A stretch of DNA of 64,000 nt from Pseudocercospora fijiensis CIRAD86 (lineage: Eukaryota > Ascomycota > Dothideomycetes > Mycosphaerellales > Mycosphaerellaceae): positions 1,833,527 through 1,897,526 of the forward strand of contig NW_006921541.1 in the NCBI RefSeq assembly GCF_000340215.1, in the 5' to 3' direction. Positions 1-12,038 of the stretch are shown here, piece after piece. A model generated the notes under the pieces. It was not told the origin of the DNA, did no database searches, and saw nothing but the letters and a program-made list of their open reading frames with translations. The stretch's first letter is position 1. Every line of letters starts with the position of its first letter. Both the position numbers and the translations under genes were made by a program.

Positions 1-1340
1 CTAATCTCTAGTAATTGGCGTTCTTCTTTATAAGCCTCTAGATAGTCTTATACGAAGGCACTAATCCTATATTATTAAGGCTATCGATAATATATCCCGG
101 CAAATTGCCTATAGACACTAATAACAAACTAAGGGCCTTTAGCATAAAAGATAAGCGCTTTGTAGCTATCGAGTATACTACTATATACGTAATCGTACAG
201 ATACGCTTCTAAATTATATTACGCTTATCCTTAAAGGACATTGCGTATTACTTATAGTCCCTACGGGTATTTAGAAGAATCTAGGTCTTAAGGAAGCTAT
301 ACTAGGTTAGTGCGGCATTACGAATTACCTAATGCATGTCTATAAGGCTTCGTAGCGTTATACTTTCTTCTAGTCGATACTCGTCGAAGAATCGACGACC
401 GATTAAGCTCTTTAGTTCGTCGCGCATCTCTCCTAGGCTAATAAGAGTCTCCGAAGGGAAGAGGCCTTAGATAACCTTTATACGGTTCTAGTAGGTCTTC
501 GTACCCTTATTACTAGCCTATATAAAGATTACCTTCTTAAGTAGTAAGGTTAGACTCCTATAGAGATTTATAATAGTAGTATACTTCTCTTTTAGAGTTA
601 TACGTTAGCTACGCTAGCGGATGTTAGGGATAGCAATAGTAGTCTCTTTATCTTCTAAATCCTCTTTATCTATCTCTTAACAAGCTCGATTACTAGGCCG
701 CTAGACTAGTTCTTCCTCTTCTAGTTCTTCCTTTTCTAGTTCTTCCTTTTCTAGTTCTTCCTCTTCTAGTCGATCCTTATCGCTCTTATTCTCGTCCTTA
801 TTAGTAGTTTAATTATTATTATTATTACTAGGACTGCTAGCTATATAGTTAACGGCCTTTCTAGCCCGAAGGGTTAGACGATTAGCGGCAGATATAGATA
901 GACCGGCGGACGTAGGTAGAGTAGATAGCGGACTACCGCGGACGCTAATATCGGATTATAATTGCGGCTCTCTACCCTACTTATATTAGTCTAGCGCCTC
1001 GGAGTTATAGTAGTTGCTATAATATATACGCTAGCGCTGCCGATCTTCGAGGCCTAGCTAATTAGAATCGTTCTATTCTAGAAGTCTAGTCTACGTAGGA
1101 TCGTCTTATAGAAGATCTATTTCTATCTCTTCGCTAGTAGTAAAGTCGAGGTTAGATAGAGGCTCTAATAGGCTAGACGACGATGCTATGTTTGCCTATG
1201 CCTATAACTAAGTAGCGACTAGACGACGATTAAGCTCTAATATTGTTAGGAAATCGTTAGACGATATAGTAGTATACTAGCTAGAAGTGCTATCTAGAAG
1301 TATTAGCTCGACTAGCGTTTAGAATAGGGGTATTTCTCGA
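1..1340 (-). pseudogene. DUF6589-like gene, RIP-damaged, C-terminal part beyond the left edge
   Basis: Read on the minus strand, this is one frame broken by TAG/TAA codons. Near its low-coordinate end it gives IDSLNNIGLVPSYKTI followed by a RIP stop. This matches the same stretch in the two genes at 42.3-45.1 kb (VLGLVPTYKTI) and 48-51 kb (NNIGLSSAARTI). Further upstream are RRFFDEYRLEE and a basic Tyr-rich segment with counterparts in both relatives. A 15-bp repeat at 711-775 encodes a Glu/Lys-rich run (EELEK units). The family resembles fungal DUF6589 proteins, which I recall as uncharacterised and multi-copy. Membership is from memory of the family pattern; the similarity among the three copies in this window is directly visible. 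The start codon cannot be placed, and the protein continues off the window. Confidence 0.5.
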
Positions 1341-1990
1341 TAGAACAAGGCTATAGACTGTTACTTCTAATATAAAAGATGTTCGAAAATACTAAGCCTT
1401 AGAGCTAGTAGCGGTTTAGCGGGTATTCGGAGTAATAAGTTTAGTAACTTCTAGCTACCGGTAACTAGCGTTAGCGAAGTAACGAGAACTTAATACTACT
1501 ACCTCGTAGAGACTTAGGTACCGCAAAGAAGTTAAAGATAATTACCTTACGAAGGGCCTCGAGGTAATCGTTGCTAATTCTAGGATATCGAATTTAGTAG
1601 TATAGCGAGCGGTCGTCGATAGGGTAATAAGAGATAGGGAAGGAGAGGTCGTACGGCAATGCCTTTACTAAAGAAGTTGTTCGAATAGGTCGCCTCTCGG
1701 ACCTCCGAGTATTAGTAAGTCGATAGCTTAAGGTACGTTATTTAGTATATATTAGCGGTTAGATAGCTATATTAAGCTACGCGGAGTAGCTTTGCGAGAT
1801 TTAGTATAACTTAACGCGTATACGTCGTACGAGCTTTATTTTTAGTGCGTTTAAGAGCGCATTATACGCGCTACAATCGCCTTACGCAAAGTATCTCTAA
1901 ATACGTAGTATTGCAAATATCGTGTTTAGATAACTATAGCCGTACTAGATAGCAGCGGTTTAGCTTTAGACCTCTAGGCGAAGAATTATT
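1341..1990. other. RIP-damaged DNA, nothing recognised
   Basis: TpA-rich and depleted of CpA/TpG. Minus-strand translation gives short plausible coding runs between RIP stops, perhaps the head of the DUF6589-like gene to the left, but no domain is recognisable. Composition changes to normal at about 1990-2040. Confidence 0.5.
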
Positions 1991-2143
1991 AGGAGTGCTG
2001 TTTAATTGGCTATTCGGATGCTAAGCTAGACCCAAAACGAACCCGATCACGAGACTCGATGACGTATACGCAATTCGGGTGCAATTCTTCATCCTAGAGG
2101 TCTGAATGGAGATAGGATAATTCAACCTCATAACCGCTGACTT

Positions 2144-2625
2144 GTGGCCAAGGTGTTCTGCATTCATCACCTGGGCCTCGGACTCTTCACCTCATCAAAG
2201 CTGAACGAGGCACAGTCATTAGGGCGACCACTACAGCTTCCCGAACGGCAAATAGAACGTATCGGATGGACCTTCCATAGAGTCGCATCAATGACTGATC
2301 TCGACCCGTATCATATGGACGTCTTGATCAAGCTGTAGGACGATGCTCTTTTCCACACGAGAAGTTCGCACAATGTAAATTCGTGCGCGAATGTAAAGAC
2401 CTCTTACCGAAGGCAATCGACACTGATCCAAGTCTAATGCTGTCCTTGCTGCATTCGAAGCCGAAGATAAGGCTGAGGATCAAAATCTACGACAGCTTTA
2501 TCGACCTCTACATCTTCGGCGACCGTTTCGACATCATGAGTGAGCTCCAAGCCCATTCCATCTTCCTGAACTCACGCTACACCCAAACACTGGCTAGTCT
2601 CAGCCCCAGTTCGAGAGTATTATGA
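2144..2625 (+). pseudogene. Frameshifted hypothetical gene, possibly a BTB/POZ-type protein fragment
   Basis: This lies in a stretch of normal composition. One frame runs 2144-2338 and ends in TAG. The next frame is open from about 2301 and reads on to a TGA at 2623, so a single frameshift near 2300-2338 would join them. No ATG opens the first frame; it starts on a GTG/TTG-type codon. The second part contains FIDLYIFGDRFDI, which resembles the segment after the BTB fold in fungal BTB proteins (LYVFADKYDI-type), and a Cys-rich lead-in (CKFVRECKDL). The BTB assignment is a weak resemblance. It is probably a gene relic and not RIP-mutated. Confidence 0.3.
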
Positions 2626-3920
2626 AAACATACGAGACTCTAAGAGAAGCGATGCCAATGCTTGAGAGCCAACGCCACAGATAAGCAGAAGCAGCGCTTG
2701 ACTTGAATCGTGTTTGAAGCAGAGTCGATGCAACCAGCACACCGCTGGCGTCTGCAACTTCTGAGACAGTCGCCGAGAGCCTCAAGGAGATGGACATGAC
2801 TTGGAAGTCAACGCACGCCGTTTTACGACAAGTGAGCCAAAACGTGCGACGCAGGAACCAGGTCCGTTGGCGCCATCCGGATCTTGCTACCGTTCTCGCG
2901 GACAGCGATTCCCGGTTACCCATCGTGGTTGAAGCGGTGCCATTTTGCGTTCGTCGGAGATCTTGAAACGATCGAATCTGTGGGTTCGCGAGGAAAGTCT
3001 AAGAGGGCTTTTTGACTCAAGAATTGCAACATCAGCGTAGCATATGCCAGAGCGATATCATGGCAACTAACTATGCGGCTCGCTCGCAATTTGAAGCTCT
3101 TTCTCACTTACTCGTAATTCAAGCGAGGATGTCGAAGAATCCGGTGCTTGAGATATACCACAGGACGGCCATCATGCTAGATAGGATACCGCGGTGGCTG
3201 CCGCGTGATAGTTTGGTGATGCGTTCGACATATCACAGGTGGAAAACAGCCGGCCGGTGCAAGAGTCGATCGAATGCCTGTGAGCGATAGCGTCGGGCCC
3301 GAACGTCTTCTTTTGGTGGCAGCGCTCTTACAAGGGCGGGTAGTCGGCTGAGCTCGGCGCTGAGAAGCTCCAGTAGTGAGGCAGAGCTGATTTGTCTTGA
3401 CGTATCGATGTTCCTCATGTAGACGGTCTTGGGATCATAGTTTCCGAAAGACACCAGCAGCATCGGATATTGCTGATATTTGAACGGAGTCGACCTGATA
3501 TCATTCCAAGGCATACTCCCATAACAAGACCAAGCAGGACATAAGTGCATCTAACTTTCGCTTCCGGCTCTCACCACGCTCCATGTAGAATAGCTGACAG
3601 AGCTGTCCGGAAGTTTGAGGTTGTGAAGCCTACCGAGACGTTCTCATCGCAAACGGTGACAGAAGACGCCGGCCAGATGCTGTGCCGTCGCCCGATGTGC
3701 TGGAGAAGGTCGGTGGCATACCCGACCAGACCAGCGCACACGCTACGCTACAACGGACAGCCGTCACACCCAGGTTCCCGGATGTCTGGTCTGTAGTGGA
3801 ATCCTTCCGTGCTGTCATTCATAGTCAGTCATTCAGGTATTCTTGTATGTCAGGAAATTTAGCGTACCACTGTTTGCAACAGTGGTTTACTTCCGGAGGG
3901 CGTTATCCACTGACTTAGTA
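2626..3920. other. Non-RIP stretch with broken coding traces
   Basis: CpA and TpG are present at normal levels. A plus-strand run at about 2750-2965 (SLKEMDMTWKSTHAVLRQ) reads like protein and ends in TGA. Another open frame lies at 3012-3290. On the minus strand 3233-3550 also reads plausibly (PMLLVSFGNYDPKTVYMRN). None has a convincing ATG, splice structure or known domain. The stretch is most simply an old host segment with decayed genes, bounded on both sides by RIP-damaged DNA. Confidence 0.4.
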
Positions 3921-3924
3921 TAGT

Positions 3925-3935
3925 TTGCCTAGTAA
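3925..3935. repeat. 11-bp direct repeat at left edge of nested block
   Basis: TTGCCTAGTAA occurs here, at the change from normal to RIP-type composition. It occurs again at 23749-23759, near the opposite change. It could be the target-site duplication of the outermost element, since 8-11 bp is usual for Mutator-like elements. Chance is not excluded: I found no inverted repeats next to it. Confidence 0.3.
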
Positions 3936-4189
3936 TCGACGGTGCTTTTCCCATTCTAGTACCGTATTAACCTTCTCGGTTATACTTCTAGTTCTAACCT
4001 TATCTCTATAGCTCTTTCTTATATATAGATCTAGCTCTTTCTATAATAGCTTAAATACTATTTAATCGTTATTATTGTTATCGTCGCTATACTGCCTATC
4101 TTATCTAAACTAGTACCGCCGCCGTTTAGGCCTAACTATATACTATATAATATAATCGATATCTAAAAGTAGCTATTTAATATACTATA

Positions 4190-4718
4190 GGGGTTAACTT
4201 TCGAGCCTAAGCGCTTCGAGGTGCTAAAGGGCTATATAAGCAATATATATAAGGAGGCGAAGTCGCAAAGGACAAAGGATAGATTATAATAGCGGTCGTA
4301 CTAGTATTATTATTATAGGCGCGATTAGTAGCGAAATAAGTCGCCCTCGGAGGGTATTCGCAAGGCTAAATATAATAAAGAGCCGTATAATACTATAATA
4401 CTAGTTATCTCGTACTTCTAGAGCAAAGAAGAGGCTAATCTATATAAAATTAGTATCTACCGTTACCGAGTCGACCCTTCTATAGTAGGTAATAACCTAT
4501 ACTACTATAACCTAAAGCATATAGATATTAGGTCGGCTAGCAACGCCTTAAGGGTATTGCTCGAGGAGTTAATAGAATAGCGTAAATTTAACGTTACTAA
4601 GGTTATTAAATTTATTAAAAATAGCCTAATAAAGGACGAGTTTAGCAAGATTAGTAGGTAGTATATAAAGGCTAGTACTATCGGTTAGTTAAAGATTAGG
4701 CCGGACTTAAAGAAGGTG
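4190..4718 (+). pseudogene. N-terminal part of the Mutator-like transposase gene, interrupted by the hAT element
   Basis: The frame reads through RIP stops: NLYYYNLKHIDIRSASN, then EELIE, KFNVTKVIKFIKNSLI, and up to LKKVRSA at the hAT insertion. It resumes at 21039 in the same frame. This part contains no domain I can name. It is probably the N-terminal region of the protein whose catalytic-looking segment lies at 21.4-21.8 kb. The real start is not identifiable. Confidence 0.4.
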
Positions 4719-4746
4719 CGTAGTGCTAGACCCCGCAGTAGTTCGG
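4719..4746. repeat. hAT left end: 8-bp target duplication plus terminal inverted repeat
   Basis: CGTAGTGC (4719-4726) is followed by TAGACCCCGCAGTAGTTCGG (4727-4746). The same 8 bp follow the right end at 21031-21038. The right end, read on the minus strand, begins with the same 20 bases except T for C at position 10, a RIP-type transition. An 8-bp duplication with short inverted ends is the hallmark of hAT transposition. Confidence 0.9.
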
Positions 4747-4867
4747 TTTCCGAACTACTAAACGTATATAGTTTGGTTTCTTAGCGGCGAACTAGCTCCC
4801 TAGTTCTAGTTTGGTTTTTTCGAACTATATAGATTCCTAGTTTGAACTAGAGACTATATTAGTTTTA

Positions 4868-5113
4868 CTATAAGGACACTCTTATTCGACTGCCGGCTAC
4901 GATTGCCGGCTATAATAGTAACTCTGTTACATTTACTACGCTCTTTTACCGTTACTAGGGCGTAGTTGCCGTTACTAGGGCGTAGTTTTGCTATAAGGAC
5001 ACTCTTATTCGACTGCCGGCTACGATTGCCGGCTATAATAGTTACTAGGTTGTATTTACTACGCTTTATTACCGTTACTAGGGCGTAGTTGCCGTTGCTA
5101 GGGCGTAGTTGCT
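4868..5113. repeat. Subterminal tandem repeat, two 123-bp units
   Basis: The units start at 4868 and 4991 with CTATAAGGACACTC. Each contains two GCCGGC motifs 13 bp apart, followed by GGGCGTAGTTGCCGTT-type short repeats. hAT transposases commonly bind short subterminal repeats, so this may be the left transposase-binding region. The second unit is extended by extra GGGCGTAGTT copies. Confidence 0.6.
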
Positions 5114-5209
5114 ATTGCCGGGGCGTAGTTACCGTAGTTACGAAAGCTAACCTATATAACGTTACGTAGGCGGTAACAATTAGGGCTTCGCGATATTCTT
5201 ACACTTTTA

Positions 5210-6850
5210 ACTTCTTCCTCTATACCTATACCGACAATAACTACTATACGCTACGCCCCCGCCCCTTTCCCTTATAATAGTAAGAGAGAAGCGCGCCGCG
5301 CGCTAAACAGAAGATAGAACTAAAGACCGCGAGTTTGTTTTGCCTAAGCGTCTAACTAAAAAGCGTAAGACTAAAGAGGAGTACTCTACGAAGAAGAATT
5401 CCGTACGAGACTACGAGAGAAAGGACAAGATAGATAAGGATAAAAGAGCTAAGGATAAGAGAAGAAAGGCGCGGAATAAGGCATTCTATCGATAGCTAGC
5501 GCCTATAGAAAAAAGTAAAGGTTAGAATAAGAAGACAACCTAAGAGAAGGCTAAGAGGAGGAAAGAATTGCGGCTAGTTTTCGAGCGTAAAGTTCTAGTA
5601 GCGTAAGTTAATCTAGCTAGCGGCCGTAGCTAGCAGCTATAGCCGGTAGCCGTAGCCGGCAGCTATAGCCGGCATATTTTTCTTTAATACGTTAACTAAT
5701 AGCATTTAGACCTATAGCCGCTACCTCTATCGATACGACCGATAGTAACGGAGATATTTAGATAGCCGAGAACAACAATACTAGAGTTTAGGATGCCGCG
5801 ATAGAGCTTAATACTACGAATAAAGGAACTAAAAAAAGCGAGGAGATACTATACGTCGATCTAGTAATAGGTGCAGTCTTAGGGCCTAACGCTATAGACG
5901 ATAAGCGCTAGGAGTAGATCGAGTATAGTCAAAGAGACGAGATACTAGTAAAGGGCTAAGGCATAAGTCCTATTAATCTAGAAAATCATAGTTAAAGCTA
6001 CTACGAAAAGCTAGTAAGGATTGGAATCGAGACTAGTCGTCTTTATATCCTCGATATAGAGTAGAAGTTTCTTCGTTAGTATTAGAGCGAAGCCTTTACG
6101 TCTATAAAGGCAAAGTAGCTTGCGATTAATGCGATCGGGGCTAGGTATCTAGGGACGGTAGAAGTATTACTATAGGAGGAAGGGGTATAGGTAATTATTC
6201 TATACTCGGCATACACAGCCGGCGTTCGTAGCCGGCAGATACTAATAGTTAAATAGAAAGCGTTTCTCGAAGGCAGAGTGCTACTACTATATAAAATCTT
6301 TACTAAGGCAGAGAGGGCTTATATCCGGAATCTAAGCTGCTAGTAGGATAGGTTAGCGTTAGAATTCTCTAAATCTCTATATAAGCCTCCGAAGGATTAC
6401 CTATTTTAGCGATACGGCTTTATCTCGACTACTCCGTAGGCACCCGAAGAAGCTCGAGCGCTCTTTAAGATCTTTACTAAGAAGCGGAAGGAGTTCGAGG
6501 ATTAGGATTAGTTAATAGAGCTATTAGTTAGTCTTAGGTTTCGTAGTTAGACTCGGCCTAAGTATTTGCTTGTCGAGTGTCTTATACCGAAAGAGGATAG
6601 ATTGAGACTAAAAACGAGCTTAGATTCGTTAGATATAGTAGCTCGGTTCCGTTAGTAGAAGAGAGCCGCCGTATAGAAGGCAAAATTTAGGTAGTTAGGG
6701 TAGCTAGGAAAGAAATTCTAGTAGTTAGGCTAGCTAGGGTAGCTAGGAAAAAAAATCTAGTAGTTAGGTAGCTAGGAAACAAAAAAAAAGATAGCTAGCT
6801 ATTTACTACCTAGCTATTCCTAACGATACGATGCTATAAAAGAAAGGGTG
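5210..6850 (+). pseudogene. Unidentified Lys-rich gene in the hAT element, with two motif-bearing introns
   Basis: The first part is strongly basic (KKRKTKEEY, KDKIDKDKRAKDKRRKARN), suggesting a nuclear or nucleic-acid-binding head. A clear intron at 5603-5709 starts GTAAGT, has an ACTAAT-type branch site and ends TTTAG. A second at 6191-6256 starts GTAATT and ends with ACTAATAG...AATAG. Both contain GCCGGC motifs. Between and after them the frame reads through RIP stops (LGPNAIDDKR, LVRIGIETSRLYILDIE, KIFTKAERAYIRNL). No known domain is recognised. It could be an accessory transposition protein or the N-terminal part of the transposase gene; I cannot decide between these. Confidence 0.45.
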
Positions 6851-6899
6851 TTTCCCTATAGCTACTAGTATACATCTACTACTCCTAAGTCCTTACCTT

Positions 6900-9800
6900 A
6901 CCGTACGAAACCTTAAAACATACCGACCGACATTGTATATATACTAGGCGCTATACTAGGAAGGGTAACAACAAGACGATAGTCGAAACAGTCTAGTATA
7001 CGAGCGAGATTGCGACAACGTCGAGAGGAGGTCGTATACTTACCTTCGAGCCTATCGAGTCCTAGACGACGATTAGGGCTAGATTTATCCTCTCCGAATC
7101 CTAGTAGTAGGAATTTATTATAGGGTACTACTACCTAGTCCTTACCTTTACGGAGTCTAAGTAGAAGGTTGTTCGGAGATATAAGAATATCGAGTATTAA
7201 CCCGGAAATCTTCGAAAAGGCTAGCTAGGCGTATCTTTAGAAACCCGAGTATATAGAGCAGTTTAATTAATAGGTCTATAAGATATAGTTCCCTTTATAC
7301 TTACGTTCGAAGGAGTATAAACTCCGGAAGTACTCGATGCGATAGGGGAGTAAGGAGCGAACGGACACATTCTAGAAGTTCTTTATAGAGGGGGCATTAT
7401 ACCGTTATACGACTTCTCGACTTAAAGGTTAACTAGTAATTGTCTGTAACTTCTACGGTTTAATCTTAAATACCGAAACTAGGGGATAGGAACTTATCGC
7501 CTACGAACTATCTCTATTCTAAACAGTATCGGGAATCTTAAGGAGAGAGGAGAGTTAATATAGATACAGCGTTCTAGAAAGAGGTACGTCTTCTAAAATG
7601 CCGGCTATAGCTGCCGGCTATAGCTGCCGGCTATAGCTGCCGGCTATAGATTCCGGCTACAGATTCCGGCTACTTGAATTAACCGTAGAGGTCTAGCTAA
7701 TTATTATAGGCTACGCTTAAGGAAGCTCTAGGATTAAAGGCTACCGATTTCTCCCCCGAAGACTTTAAGCAACTAGCAAACGAAATGCTAGCTACAAACG
7801 GTCTTCCGGAAGACTTCTACGAAAGGGAGTCTATATAGAAGATATACCTATATCTTATAAACTACCCTCCCCTATTTCTTAGCGCGACAACCTAGCGTAT
7901 TATATTCGAAAAGAACAAAGAGGCTGCGTTAGACGACATTCGGGAGATCCTCCGTAATACTCGCCGAGTAGCTATTGCTATCGATAGCTAGTTAAGCCGG
8001 ACTATAAGAGCCTCCTTCCTCTCGATTATACTATACTTTATTAATTCGGATTAGAAACTCTAGGAACTTATAATCGGATTCCCTGAAATTCTAGGTTCCT
8101 ATACTAGTAAGGATATAGCGAAGCTTGTCTATACGGTAATAGATAGGGTTAGCGTAATAACGAAACTAATCTCGATTACTACGGACAACGCTAGTAATAA
8201 TCGAACATTATATAAGGCGTTGTATATACAATTCACTCGCATATGTCTTTAAAATTACTAATTATATCGATAGGGTCGAGTACGTAGAGGAGATTATAAG
8301 GTCTATAATCTAGCTTAATCTTCCGAATATTAAGCTCGCTACGATTCCGGATACGTACGACAATACGTACGATAATAACGATAAAGAGGAGCCTATTAAT
8401 AGCCCTAGCTCTAACGAATCGGAGCCGACGTCGTTGCTAGTTACATCCCTATAGAAGTTTCCCTACCTCGCTTATATAGTTCAAATCGCGATCCGAGCCC
8501 TCTTTAAGACGCTTAAAATTGCACTATTAAACGACGACTAATAGAAGATCCTAGATAAGGATAAAGCAAAGTCGAAAGTCGAGAAACTTATTATAGTAAT
8601 AAGACGGGATAAGGCAGAGAGCCTCGCTCTCGTTTTATATAAGGTATAACTTTTGTCCGTAGCTAGCACCTATAGCCGGCAACCTAGTATAGTTCTAACT
8701 CTTTTTCTCTAGCTTCGTCGTCTAGTAATATATACGAACTCGAGCTTATAGAGATATAACCGATTCGAGGCTATTTAAAAGAACCTAATCGAGCGCCCTA
8801 AAACCGATGCCTAGAATATCGTATAGAATAAGCGATAGCAAAAGCGGCCTCCTTAGCGCCTACTCCGTTTTACCTAAGACGTTAAGACTCGGTTCGATTC
8901 GACTTTCTATATAGTTATAAGGGGATGTACTTTATATACCGCTTTCGAGATCTATTAGAGTTCCGAGGGTATTAAGTAGCTCGGCCTTACCGCCGCCGAA
9001 TAGCGCTAAGCAGAGTATCTCGTCGATATTAGTAAGTATTACGCGAAGGTTACTACTACGATTAGAAGAACCCGAGGACCGACGATCTACCTTGTCTTTG
9101 CGTACTATAACTAGCTCTTTAACGAGCTCGAGGAAACCGTAGCTAAGCTAGCTAAGAAGAGCGTTCCCTAGAAAGTAGCTATAACGAAAGCTATAGATAC
9201 CTCCTTAGTCCTATACTAAGTTGCATAAATATTATAGTGCTACCTTTAACTTGTTCGGGGATATCTATAGCGTTACGTACTTGCTTAACCCGGTAGAAAA
9301 GGATATATACTAGTAGAGGCCGGAATAGAAGGCGGACGAGGTATAGCCGAAGCATTACTAGACTATTCTAGAAAAGATATTCTACGAGCGTCGGAAAGAA
9401 ACTAGTCTAAATGCAGCTCCTATAAAGAAAAAGAAGGTTTAGAAGGCTCCGATATTATACCTGTTTCGTAGGTAGGAAGTAGAGGTAGAAGAGGAAGCAA
9501 CTACTAAAGTAAATAAAGAAGAGTTCGATCTCTATCGGCGCGCGAGTAAGTATAAACCCGTAGGCTCGGAAAGAGGGCTAATAATCTCTAGATCTTACCG
9601 GTCTTCTAGACGAATTCGGAGACGATATTCTCGCTATATAGCAGCGGTTAGAGCCTAAGTTTCTAATAATAGCGTCGGTCGCTCGGGACGTCCTCGCTAT
9701 CCCGAGCGTAGGTATAGGCTATAAGAGGTCTTTTAGTATCGCTCGTTACTAGGGCCGCTTTAATCGAACATGCTCGCCTACTACCTTCGAATCTATTATA

Positions 9801-10060
9801 GTATTCCGATACTATCTCCTCTACTAGAATCGCTAAGGTAGGTTACTAAAGATTATACTAAAGGAGTTGATCGAGGAATTAGAAAACCTTAAAATCGAAG
9901 AAACCTAGGAGCGCGAAGAGAATACGAAATTTAGTCTAAGCGAAACCCTAATTAGCAATAACGAAGAGGAGGAGGGCGGAGGTAGAAGGCGATACCGGGT
10001 CGAGAAGCGGAAACGTATATAGGCTTAGAGTAGCTTTAAGGAGACGAAGCGTTTACGTAT
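6900..10060 (+). pseudogene. hAT-family transposase, RIP-damaged
   Basis: The catalytic region reads AIAIDS, then FLSIILYFINSD, GFPEILGSYTSKDIAKLV and ISITTDNASNN. This is the RNase H-like hAT core with its characteristic DNASNN block (about 7970-8215). Near 9660-9780 the frame gives ARDVLAIPSVGIGYKRSFS and RYQGRF, matching the hAT C-terminal dimerisation region (DiLaIPas...eR.FS). Likely introns at 7584-7688 and 8644-8712 have GT...AG ends and contain GCCGGC motifs. Stops sit at Trp/Gln-type positions, as expected from RIP. I could not place the N-terminus or a BED finger. The enzyme would cut and paste the element, consistent with its 8-bp target duplication. Confidence 0.8.
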
Positions 10061-10378
10061 AAGGTAATATAGCCGGCGTATATAGCCGGCATATATCCGA
10101 AATGTGTTTCGAATTCCTAGGACCTAAACAGACTAGTTACTATAGTAACCGACCCCGCTTACCTACGGACTATTTCTAATTCTCTATTCGCTCTTCCTCT
10201 CCTTCTTCCCTTTCCCTATATTCTTAAAAACAAACATACCTTAAGGATTCGGCTCTTCGGGCCTTCCTAAGCCGGCTACCTTCCCTTCCTTAAGCTACTA
10301 TCCTTTATTCGAATCTAACGATAACCTAATAAGGCGGTTTAATAGAAGACTATTTGTTCTAGAAGGTAAGAAGTATTA

Positions 10379-11020
10379 ATGTCTCCTTACGATTATATAC
10401 TTATTAATTTTCTAGGTCCTACCGATATGCCCTCGTCGCCTAAACGCGCAGATAAATATCTTTAGAGGCTAAAGGGCAAGGGTAAAGCAAGCTAAGTATA
10501 GGGAGACCGTAGCGAGAACGAGATATCGGAAGAGTAAGGCTCTCCGTAGTATATACGAAGGAAGGGGGTTCCTCGGAAAACAGTACCGAAAAACAAGAAG
10601 GCTATAGGTAGATAGGAGAAGGCTAAAAAGAGTAGGCGGACGAAGACTATCGCGAAGAAAAGTTATCTTTCTATTAAAAGAAAGGGAATAAGGTAGGACT
10701 CGACGACAAAGAAGCGGCGCTTTAAACTAGGTACTATTGCCCTTCGCTAGATCCGGCTTTTCTAAAACAAAAGAGGGACCGAGCTTTTAATCCCTAAGAC
10801 TCCCTTCTAGCGACTCGTCCGAGAAATTATATTAGATTTTCGGTCTAGTATACGATTTACGGCTAAGGCGATTAGTACTCTTTAGGAAGCTACGGAGGCA
10901 TTTCTCGTAACCGAGCTTAAGCTTTTAAACCTCCTTACTATCTATACGAAGCGGGTTACTCTTTAAAATAAAGATATATAGCTTCTAGCTAAAATTCGGC
11001 GTCGGTTTATAGCGGATTAA
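10379..11020 (+). pseudogene. Histone H3-family gene with long tail, resembling centromeric H3 (CenH3/CENP-A type)
   Basis: The frame runs 213 codons from an ATG to a TAA at the position where H3 proteins end. Residues 1-117 form a long basic tail. The histone fold starts near residue 118: FKLGTIALR, stop, IRLF, stop, NKRGTELLIPKTPF, stop, RLVREI, then AISTL, stop, EATEAFLV, LLTIYTKRVTL, stop, NKDI, and a final KIRRRF. The stops after PF and TL fall exactly on Gln codons conserved in H3, as does the one after IRLF, so they are RIP products. The long tail, the LL at the loop before TKRVT, and the divergent core fit CenH3 better than canonical H3. The exact class is inference. It has no visible intron, unlike the other H3 gene in the element. 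If expressed before RIP it would enter nucleosomes, perhaps at the element or at centromeres. Confidence 0.8.
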
Positions 11021-11039
11021 TTGGAAATTGTATTTAGTC

Positions 11040-11305
11040 GTTAGATTAACCTAGGAGGAGGCCCATTTTCGCATCCTTTTACCGGCTATAGGTGCCGGCT
11101 ATATTTCTGATTTTATCTCCGCGCCGTCTCTAAATCTAAGGTACGAAGTAGAAACCTAGCGCTCTATATTTACCCGGCTATTATAGAGACGAGCTATATT
11201 TAGATTAGTTTCTTCGCATATCGCGACCTAGCGGGTAGTAAGCGAAAGGGCGATAGAACGTTTATAATACGTCTCTATTTAGACCTAAAACATAAAGGTC
11301 CTAAG
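11040..11305 (+). pseudogene. Unidentified hAT cargo gene, first part
   Basis: After a stretch with two GCCGGC motifs (about 11083-11104), perhaps an intron, the frame reads LALYIYPAIIETSYI, ISFFAYRDLAGSKRKGD and LYLDLKHKGPK up to the gypsy insertion. It resumes at 18055 with the frame intact once the insert and one CTAAG copy are removed. No domain is recognised. Confidence 0.4.
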
Positions 11306-12024
11306 TGTAAGGGTTAGTAGCTGAGCAGTAAGAATGTGTACGAAACTTTGAACTGAACTGAAGGGAGCACTAAATTAATATAGCTACTATCTGTATAAGA
11401 CGAACTACGAAGAAAGGAAGAAGGGTGCCTTAGAGGGAGAGCCCCTTCCTTAGTATTCCGCCCTACGGCCGTCTAGCGCGTCCGACGCGTAAGCGTAAGT
11501 ACGTATATCCTGCTTGTCCGCTGTCTCGTAGCGCCTTTGTCTCCTAGCTAACTAGCGTAGCGCGCGTACGCGAACTCGTTTAACCGCTCTTAAGCAAACA
11601 TGTTTCTCCTAGCTCTTCCCTACCTTCCGGTTCCTTCCTACTACTCGGATCTATTCTACGACTCTATATATCTCGCTTACTATCGTCCGTATGTGCGTAC
11701 GCGTAGTTTAGTGCAGTCCCGTCGTTCGTGTGTTAATGTATAACGTATTGTTCTGCTGTATACGGCCTCCGCGGGAGTCCCTAAGATGTTACGTTATACG
11801 GCTAAGTAGGCGACCTAGGCGTACTAGGCGTACTAGGCGTACCGGGCGTACTAGGCGTACTAGGCGTACTAGGCGTACTAGGCGTACTAGGCGACCTAGG
11901 CTAGCTAGGCGACCTGCTTCGCTAGGGGCCCCTGCTACTAAGGCAACTCAAATCCGATATTACTTTATAGTATAGCGGCTAGCTTATAGGACTTGTCGGT
12001 GCTTTCTAGGCAGCTACTATAACA
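11306..12024 (-). repeat. 3' LTR of the gypsy element (719 bp)
   Basis: It begins TGTAAGGG and ends ACTATAACA on the plus strand. It keeps several TpG sites that have become TpA in the other LTR. It contains a 9-bp array (GGCGTACTA, about nine copies, roughly 11817-11890), also present in the other LTR; the resulting Arg/Thr-rich frame is a by-product of the array. Confidence 0.9.
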
Positions 12025-12038
12025 GTAGCCCCCCCCTC
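12025..12038 (-). other. Polypurine tract of the gypsy element
   Basis: On the minus strand GAGGGGGGGCTAC lies directly before the 3' LTR, where plus-strand DNA synthesis would be primed. Confidence 0.6.

Noticed and set aside
11730..11975. Arg/Thr-rich frame, also seen at 17773-18000
   Set aside because: It lies inside the two LTRs and is produced by the 9-bp GGCGTACTA array; it is not a gene.
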